Positions 33,764 through 38,287 of a stretch of 38,287 nt of DNA are shown here, one piece after another. The notes beneath the pieces were generated by a model, which worked only from the letters and a program-made list of their open reading frames with translations, searched no databases and was not told the origin of the DNA. The position numbers and the translations under genes were made by a program. The DNA lies in assembly GCF_002875945.1 (NCBI RefSeq), contig NZ_MCZK01000035.1:1-38287 (forward strand), in the 5' to 3' direction. The DNA is from Vibrio lentus (GTDB taxonomy: Bacteria > Pseudomonadota > Gammaproteobacteria > Enterobacterales > Vibrionaceae). The stretch's first letter is position 1, and every line of letters starts with the position of its first letter.

Positions 33764-36225
33764 AGTGTCCACTCCAAACCCATTGCTTTCAGGTGGCCTG
33801 CTACTTTGTCACTCAAACCATCCACAGATTGAGTGAGTGTTGGCAGTGGTGCGCTGTAACGCTCTTCCAACTGTTTGACACGACTGGCCATTTGCTGGGT
33901 TACACGCTCAATCTCAGCAACAATATTAGTTTGTAGGATGGCGTGCCACTTATCTTCAACGATAAGAACTTTCACTTCATCAATGCTCAGTCTCGGGTAT
34001 TGGTTGAAGACAGCTAAATCTAAGGCTTCTTGCGCAGTTTTTACCGCCTTCTTAGCGGCAGCATCGGCATTAAACAGTTTAGTCGCTTGCTTAAGGGCAG
34101 CCAGCTCTTCACTATCGGTTACGAGCTTGGTTCTTGCAGCTACGCTAGCTTTGGTGATTTTGTCTTTGTCATTAATAGCCTCAACCAATAAACCGTCTTC
34201 TGCTCCTTGTTCCTCTAGGTAACTTTCAAGCGCTTGGGTAGCAGCATCTTGCTTGGCTTGTAGTTCGTCAATCGCTGCTTGCTTATCGGCAAAGTAACGA
34301 GTCACAATTAAGCTTGGCGGGATAAGTTCAGCCTTGTATTTCTTCTTAGCAATGATGAGATCTGGTGTTTCTTTTAGTTTCTCGCCTTTAACGACCACCA
34401 GTTCACGCAGTACTTTACCCGCTTGCCAATCATCTTGTACCAGCACATACACATCATCTTGCAAGGTATAGGCCCAGTAATCCATGAGGATTTGGTAAAT
34501 ATCGTATTTACTCAGCAGTTCACTGTTGGCGTAAGCGGTTAGTAGTTGCTCTGAAATCTCATGGATAAGCTCTTTAGGGCTGTCACCTTGCTTTATCTCG
34601 CTAAGCTGTACCTGCTTAGACCATGCAGTAAAAGGCGACAAGCTACGGTTAGCGAAGTCTTTAAATTCTTGATGAGCAAGAATACTGCTTTTTACCTTGC
34701 TCGCTTCCACTAGACCGTGGCTATAACCTTCACGCGCTGCTTGACCTTGTTTCTCACCGAACAAAGTGGCTCGAATATTTGGGAACACTTGCCAGAAATG
34801 CTCAAGGGCATCGATATCTTTATTTGGGATACCGCCCTGTAGGTGAGCACTTAAATCATGTAGATCTTCTGGCTCACTTGAGTCGATATAACGGGGGATA
34901 TTAAGGTTGTAGTCATTTTTAGCGATTTCATCAACGCTAACTAAGCGGCTAAAACGCTCTAGCACTAACCCCTTATTAAACACATCTACGATTTTGTGAA
35001 TGTCTTGACTACGCAGACGGTTTTTATTGCCATCCTTAATGAAGCCCTTACTTGCATCAATCATAAAGATTGAGCGGCCTTGCATTGTCCCCTTTGGATC
35101 TGCGACCGCTTTTTGAGCATGCTCTTTATCGATAACAATAATACAAGCTGGAATGCCAGTACCGTAGAACAGGTTAGCAGGTAAACCAATAATGCCTTTT
35201 ATGTAACCTTGCTTAATTAGGTTTTCACGAATATCAGATTCAGCATTACCACGGAATAACACCCCATGCGGCAAGATCACCGCACCTTTACCAGTGCTTT
35301 TTAGGCTGGTAAGGATATGCAGCAAGAAAGTGTAATCGCCATTTTTTTCTGGTGGAGTACCCCAAACAAAACGCTTAAAGAGATCGTCTTTTGGGTTTAG
35401 GCCACTGGTCCAGTTTTTATTAGAAAACGGAGGGTTAGCAACGGAGAAGTCGAATGTTTTCAACTTGTCTGCGGCGTCTTTCCACTGCGGATCAGCAAGG
35501 GTGTTACCTTTCCAGATTTTAGCCGTCGCATTGTTATGCAAAATCATGTTCATGCGTGCCAATGCGCTGGTGGCGTTATCCATCTCTTGACCAAAGATAG
35601 ATAAGCCGCGTGGTGCTTCGTCACTGGCTTTTAATAGTAGCGAGCCTGAACCACAAGTAGGGTCATACACTGTCGCATCTTGTGGGGTGTCCTTAGTAAT
35701 GCCTACTACTTTAGCTAGAATTTGAGATACTTCTGAAGGCGTATAGAACTGGCCCTTAGATTTACCCGATTCTGTCGCAAAGTGACGCATTAGATATTCG
35801 TAAGCATCACCTAGTAGATCATCACCATCAGCGCGGTTATCTGACAAGTCTAAGCCTTGGAAAATACCCACCAGCTTAGTTAGACGGTCAACCATCTCTT
35901 TGCCTTTGCCAAGTTTGTCTTCGTCGTTAAAGTCAGCTACGTCTATCACGCCTTTTAAGTCGTTTTCTTCGGCAAGGGCCGCAATGATTTTGTTAATTTT
36001 GTCGCCAATTTCTTTATCATTTTTAAGCGTAATCAGATCATCGAAGCTAGCACCTGTTGGCACCACCATCATGCCGTAAGGGTCACCTTTGTATTTGTCT
36101 GATACGTACTTCATGAACAACATTGTCAGTACGTAATCTTTGTATTGGCTGGCATCCATACCACCACGCAGTTCGTCACAGCTTGCCCAAAGGGATGAAT
36201 AGAGTTCTGTTTTTTTAATGGCCAT
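33760..36225 (-). CDS. hsdM: Type I N6-adenine methyltransferase subunit, long form (second system)
   Basis: This 821-residue protein has the HsdM N-terminal domain (TELYSSLWASCDELRGG), then GQFYTPSEV, SAM motif YDPTCGSGSLLL and catalytic ANPPFSNKNW, with LPHGVLFRG intact. After NYNLNIPRYID-like sequence (about residue 450) comes an extra 370-residue C-terminal region of helical and coiled-coil character, typical of the long HsdM subfamily that accompanies the larger HsdR. It follows the 79-residue HTH-like gene by 32 bases in the same operon. It is only distantly related to the island hsdM. Confidence 0.94.
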   Translation of the reverse strand: MAIKKTELYSSLWASCDELRGGMDASQYKDYVLTMLFMKYVSDKYKGDPYGMMVVPTGASFDDLITLKNDKEIGDKINKIIAALAEENDLKGVIDVADFNDEDKLGKGKEMVDRLTKLVGIFQGLDLSDNRADGDDLLGDAYEYLMRHFATESGKSKGQFYTPSEVSQILAKVVGITKDTPQDATVYDPTCGSGSLLLKASDEAPRGLSIFGQEMDNATSALARMNMILHNNATAKIWKGNTLADPQWKDAADKLKTFDFSVANPPFSNKNWTSGLNPKDDLFKRFVWGTPPEKNGDYTFLLHILTSLKSTGKGAVILPHGVLFRGNAESDIRENLIKQGYIKGIIGLPANLFYGTGIPACIIVIDKEHAQKAVADPKGTMQGRSIFMIDASKGFIKDGNKNRLRSQDIHKIVDVFNKGLVLERFSRLVSVDEIAKNDYNLNIPRYIDSSEPEDLHDLSAHLQGGIPNKDIDALEHFWQVFPNIRATLFGEKQGQAAREGYSHGLVEASKVKSSILAHQEFKDFANRSLSPFTAWSKQVQLSEIKQGDSPKELIHEISEQLLTAYANSELLSKYDIYQILMDYWAYTLQDDVYVLVQDDWQAGKVLRELVVVKGEKLKETPDLIIAKKKYKAELIPPSLIVTRYFADKQAAIDELQAKQDAATQALESYLEEQGAEDGLLVEAINDKDKITKASVAARTKLVTDSEELAALKQATKLFNADAAAKKAVKTAQEALDLAVFNQYPRLSIDEVKVLIVEDKWHAILQTNIVAEIERVTQQMASRVKQLEERYSAPLPTLTQSVDGLSDKVAGHLKAMGLEWTL

Positions 36226-36257
36226 TGTTTTTGAAAACCTTGATGAGAGTTGGGCAG

Positions 36258-36497
36258 TTACAATTGTGTTGTGTTTAAGCCAGCCGCTTTTAAGCGAGTG
36301 GTTAGGTTGCGCATTTTTGAGAATTCAGTACCGAAGCTACCTTTTAAGCCCACGCCTTCGCAGAACTCTTTAGCTGTGATGCTTTTCAGATCATCAGCAT
36401 ACTTGATCATTTGCAGGTGCATTTCTGCGGTGTATTGATTACGAGGGGCATCATTTAAGGCTTGCTTGATGCTGTTGAAAATGGCTTGCTCGGTCAT
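36258..36497 (-). CDS. HTH-like small protein preceding hsdM
   Basis: This 79-residue helical protein (TEQAIFNSIKQAL, then KEFCEGVGLKGSFGTEFSKMRNLTTRLKAAGL) has a helix-turn-helix-like C-terminal half. Similar short proteins commonly precede long-form hsdM genes. A good AAAGGCAC precedes the ATG. It is the first gene of the operon, directly behind a promoter overlapped by a 30-base palindrome, so it is a candidate repressor of its own operon. Confidence 0.8.
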   Translation of the reverse strand: MTEQAIFNSIKQALNDAPRNQYTAEMHLQMIKYADDLKSITAKEFCEGVGLKGSFGTEFSKMRNLTTRLKAAGLNTTQL

Positions 36498-36532
36498 GTT
36501 ATTGTGCCTTTGATTTGCATACGGTTACATAC

Positions 36533-36573
36533 TTTTAGCTAATTTATATAAATTATCTAAAAAGCATGTTCAA
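36533..36573 (-). promoter_or_regulatory. Operon promoter overlapped by a 30-base palindrome
   Basis: On the minus strand TTGAAC (36568-36573) and TATATA (36545-36550) are separated by exactly 17 bases, about 40 bases ahead of the HTH-like gene. A palindrome spans 36533-36562 (TTTTAGCTAATTTAT and its mirror), symmetric except for one base pair, and covers the -10. This is strong evidence for an operator. Confidence 0.75.
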
Positions 36574-36784
36574 CGCAATAATCACATGATAAAAAAGAGC
36601 TTACGCTCCCACTTCACCAGCAGTATTATTAGGCTTTTACTTATTATCACTCCTTTGATTAGCGAATAATGGTGACTAGATAGCCTCCATCAATTCGTCC
36701 TTCCCTCCCTGCACCTAAAATCTAAATCTTTTCAAATATATTTCATCACTATGCATAACCCCATTGATAGAACAGGAACTACTT
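36574..36784. other. Gene-free boundary between restriction operon and plus-strand mobile genes
   Basis: About 210 bases without a convincing gene. A weak hairpin GAGC-TTAC-GCTC with six adjacent A/T pairs (36591-36608) could terminate minus-strand transcripts. AGGAACTACTT just ahead of 36785 is the ribosome-binding site of the DUF2787 gene. No attachment repeats were found. Confidence 0.5.
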
Positions 36785-37225
36785 ATGCACAGATCCCCCT
36801 TACCCACAACTTCATTCAACAAAACAGCTTTGCCTATCTCTCAGGCTCTTCTGGATACATTAAACAACGTTCTAAACAAACACACAGGACTCGCAGAGGG
36901 GCGTCACATCATCCATTTCAGTAACAAGCACTACTCCGCTGAACATGGAGGCTACCACCCTATTGATATTGCGCTGAAGAAAGACATTAACAACAAGTAC
37001 ACAATCCTTTGCATCACTGACCTCAGCTTCAATGGATACCCTTACCCGACACTTGAGCGAGACATTGAGTTTGATTTCACTCATGCCACAGTCTTCACTC
37101 GACACTCCGGTTTTAAGAATATGACTGCCCCCAACACCGACAAGCTATACACACTATGGGAATCCAAATTTATCGCTAATTTAGCCAAAGGAATCTACAA
37201 CCCAATCAAGCTGCGTAGCCCCTAA
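36785..37225 (+). CDS. DUF2787 family protein
   Basis: This 146-residue protein starts MHRSPLPTTS at ATG 36785 behind AGGA; a TTG at 36764 is possible but unneeded. Its core (GRHIIHFSNKHYSAEHGGYHPIDIALKK, in two parts, then LCITDLSFNGYPYPTLERDIEFDF) matches DUF2787, small proteins found on Vibrio and other gammaproteobacterial plasmids and integrative elements. Function unknown. It is the first of three plus-strand genes to the window end. Confidence 0.8.
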   Translation: MHRSPLPTTSFNKTALPISQALLDTLNNVLNKHTGLAEGRHIIHFSNKHYSAEHGGYHPIDIALKKDINNKYTILCITDLSFNGYPYPTLERDIEFDFTHATVFTRHSGFKNMTAPNTDKLYTLWESKFIANLAKGIYNPIKLRSP

Positions 37226-37319
37226 TACCAAAGCGCAATTGATAACCACCGCCACTCTCCCCTAGCTTCTAGTATCACCATGATTTTACTACCTTACTCT
37301 TTCAAAGGAGAAATACCTT

Positions 37320-38012
37320 ATGTCCTATGACATTGTCTATGAACAGCTGGCACTGCGTGTACCAAAAGAAGACGTTATTCAGCAAGCCTGTACCTTCTTT
37401 AGAGAACACCTAAACCATACCGACACCCGAAGTACCGACGAACTCAAACAAGCCCTGTATGAACGTTACAGACTTAGGCTACGTGAAGATGACCTACTCA
37501 TGCTCCACATGCTCATTGGCTCTAGCAATCTCTTTGACACCGAGACAAACAAACGAGCACGTAGCTGGCAGTTCTGTGGTGTAAACACATTCAACCAACT
37601 ACTCGTGAAATACGGTTGTGACTGGTCAGCAGCCGCTGAATCAGGAGATGTCAAATTCAATGGTCGAGACACCAAAGCAGAAGGTTGGATACGTGCATTA
37701 CGTAACACACTGAATCACGCTAAAGACTATGGCGTGATGCCGTATTGTCACACCCTAGAGGTATGGCTTAAAGCACCATTAGATACCTCGAAACAAACCC
37801 AACTAGATGAGTTAAAAACGCAACTAAGTGATTTAGATGCAACTTGGAAAGAACGGCAACGATTTGATGACGATGGCTTTGATGTCTCAATAAAACCCAA
37901 GTCTGCTTTTGAGATGTGGCTCTTTCAGCAGCTCATCAATGGCTACCAAGGCAAGTGCTGGATAAATGGCTCAGAGCCGCCCTATCACGCTGTAAAGAAG
38001 CATTCTATCTAA
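37320..38012 (+). CDS. Hypothetical protein of mobile-element gene cluster
   Basis: A 230-residue protein I do not recognise, with a strong AAAGGAG eight bases ahead of the ATG. No membrane segment or known motif; mostly helical, with a conserved-looking WQFCGVNTFNQLLVKYGCDW segment and a C-terminal FEMWLFQQLINGYQGKCW. It lies between the DUF2787 gene and a terminator and is likely expressed with the DUF2787 gene or alone. Confidence 0.7.
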   Translation: MSYDIVYEQLALRVPKEDVIQQACTFFREHLNHTDTRSTDELKQALYERYRLRLREDDLLMLHMLIGSSNLFDTETNKRARSWQFCGVNTFNQLLVKYGCDWSAAAESGDVKFNGRDTKAEGWIRALRNTLNHAKDYGVMPYCHTLEVWLKAPLDTSKQTQLDELKTQLSDLDATWKERQRFDDDGFDVSIKPKSAFEMWLFQQLINGYQGKCWINGSEPPYHAVKKHSI

Positions 38013-38060
38013 TCCGTAATAGCTTAACGCCCCCAAAAACACGTTCACCCACCATCTATA

Positions 38061-38095
38061 GGCCATCTTGTTATCAAGGTGGTCCTTTTTATTTT
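38061..38095 (+). terminator. Rho-independent terminator
   Basis: GGCCATCTTG-TTAT-CAAGGTGGTC (10-bp stem with two G-U pairs) followed by CTTTTTATTTT, downstream of the 230-residue gene. Confidence 0.75.
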
Positions 38096-38116
38096 ATTCG
38101 TAAAAAGGAAACACTC

Positions 38117-38287
38117 ATGCCATCAACAAACAAATCAGACTCATCATTTATGCCAGAGGCAAAAAAAATCAAACCACTCACGGTACTTGTCCACTGGTCT
38201 GAGTCTCGGGAATTCACTGAAGAGACACTCTATGACTTTAGTGAGTTCGAAAAGAAAGCTCTGGAGGTGAAGTGGCATAGTGAATTT
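38117..38287 (+). CDS. Partial gene, 5' end only, mobile-element protein
   Basis: An open frame from ATG 38117 (AAAAAGGAAACACTC ahead) runs to the window edge without a stop, 57 codons. It begins MPSTNKSDSSF and contains LTVLVHWSESREF and YDFSEFEKKALEV, a pattern like the large-polyvalent-protein-associated domains of conjugative elements. The identification is weak because most of the gene is missing. Confidence 0.65.
   Translation, partial: MPSTNKSDSSFMPEAKKIKPLTVLVHWSESREFTEETLYDFSEFEKKALEVKWHSEF

Noticed and set aside
33875..34222. 115-residue plus-strand ORF opposite hsdM
   Set aside because: Antisense shadow of the long hsdM C-terminal region, with low-complexity Ser/Leu/Ala composition.

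Overview
The window looks like a Vibrio or closely related gammaproteobacterial chromosome. The core backbone is trmA (+), then on the minus strand btuB with its cobalamin riboswitch, a small ATP-pyrophosphatase gene, murI, and the promoters and leader of an rRNA operon that runs off the left edge. This is the classic trmA-btuB-murI-rrn order. A small membrane-anchored RRM protein sits tail to tail with murI.

Left to right. Positions 1-300 hold the rrn leader (boxA) and the P2 and P1 promoters (minus). 461-1676 hold the RRM protein and murI. About 2371-21063 is an 18.7-kb genomic island inserted into the ATP-pyrophosphatase gene. Its ends can be placed to the base: the gene's 5' end (start ATG to the SSG of the nucleotide-binding loop) lies next to btuB at 21059-21096, the rest lies at 1743-2375, the duplicated target is TTACC/GGTAA, and imperfect 20-bp inverted repeats bound the island. 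The recombination module at the btuB-side end is four coupled genes: three tyrosine recombinases and a small coiled-coil protein. I read it as the Gamma-Mobile-Trio (GMT) type. The cargo is defensive: a coiled-coil orphan, a five-gene type I restriction operon (M-FRG fusion, hsdM, hsdS, hsdR, mrr), a winged-helix/SF2-helicase pair, and a divergent Xre regulator with twin operators.

On the other side of trmA, 24657-36573 is a second, unrelated type I restriction operon (HTH-like protein, long hsdM, hsdS, hsdR, YgjP-type metalloprotease). A four-gene cassette (DUF262, DUF3696-type AAA ATPase, two unrecognised proteins) is embedded between hsdS and hsdR. A decayed DarG macro-domain gene lies at the trmA edge, so this flank has hosted more than one defence system. 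From 36785 to the end, plus-strand genes (DUF2787, two unknowns) look like the accessory genes of an integrative element or plasmid.

The strongest candidates for something undescribed are the HsdM-FRG fusion placed in front of a full type I operon, the DUF262/ATPase/325-aa/75-aa cassette nested in the other type I operon, and the winged-helix/helicase pair with its Xre switch. All functional statements come from reading motifs; no search was run.
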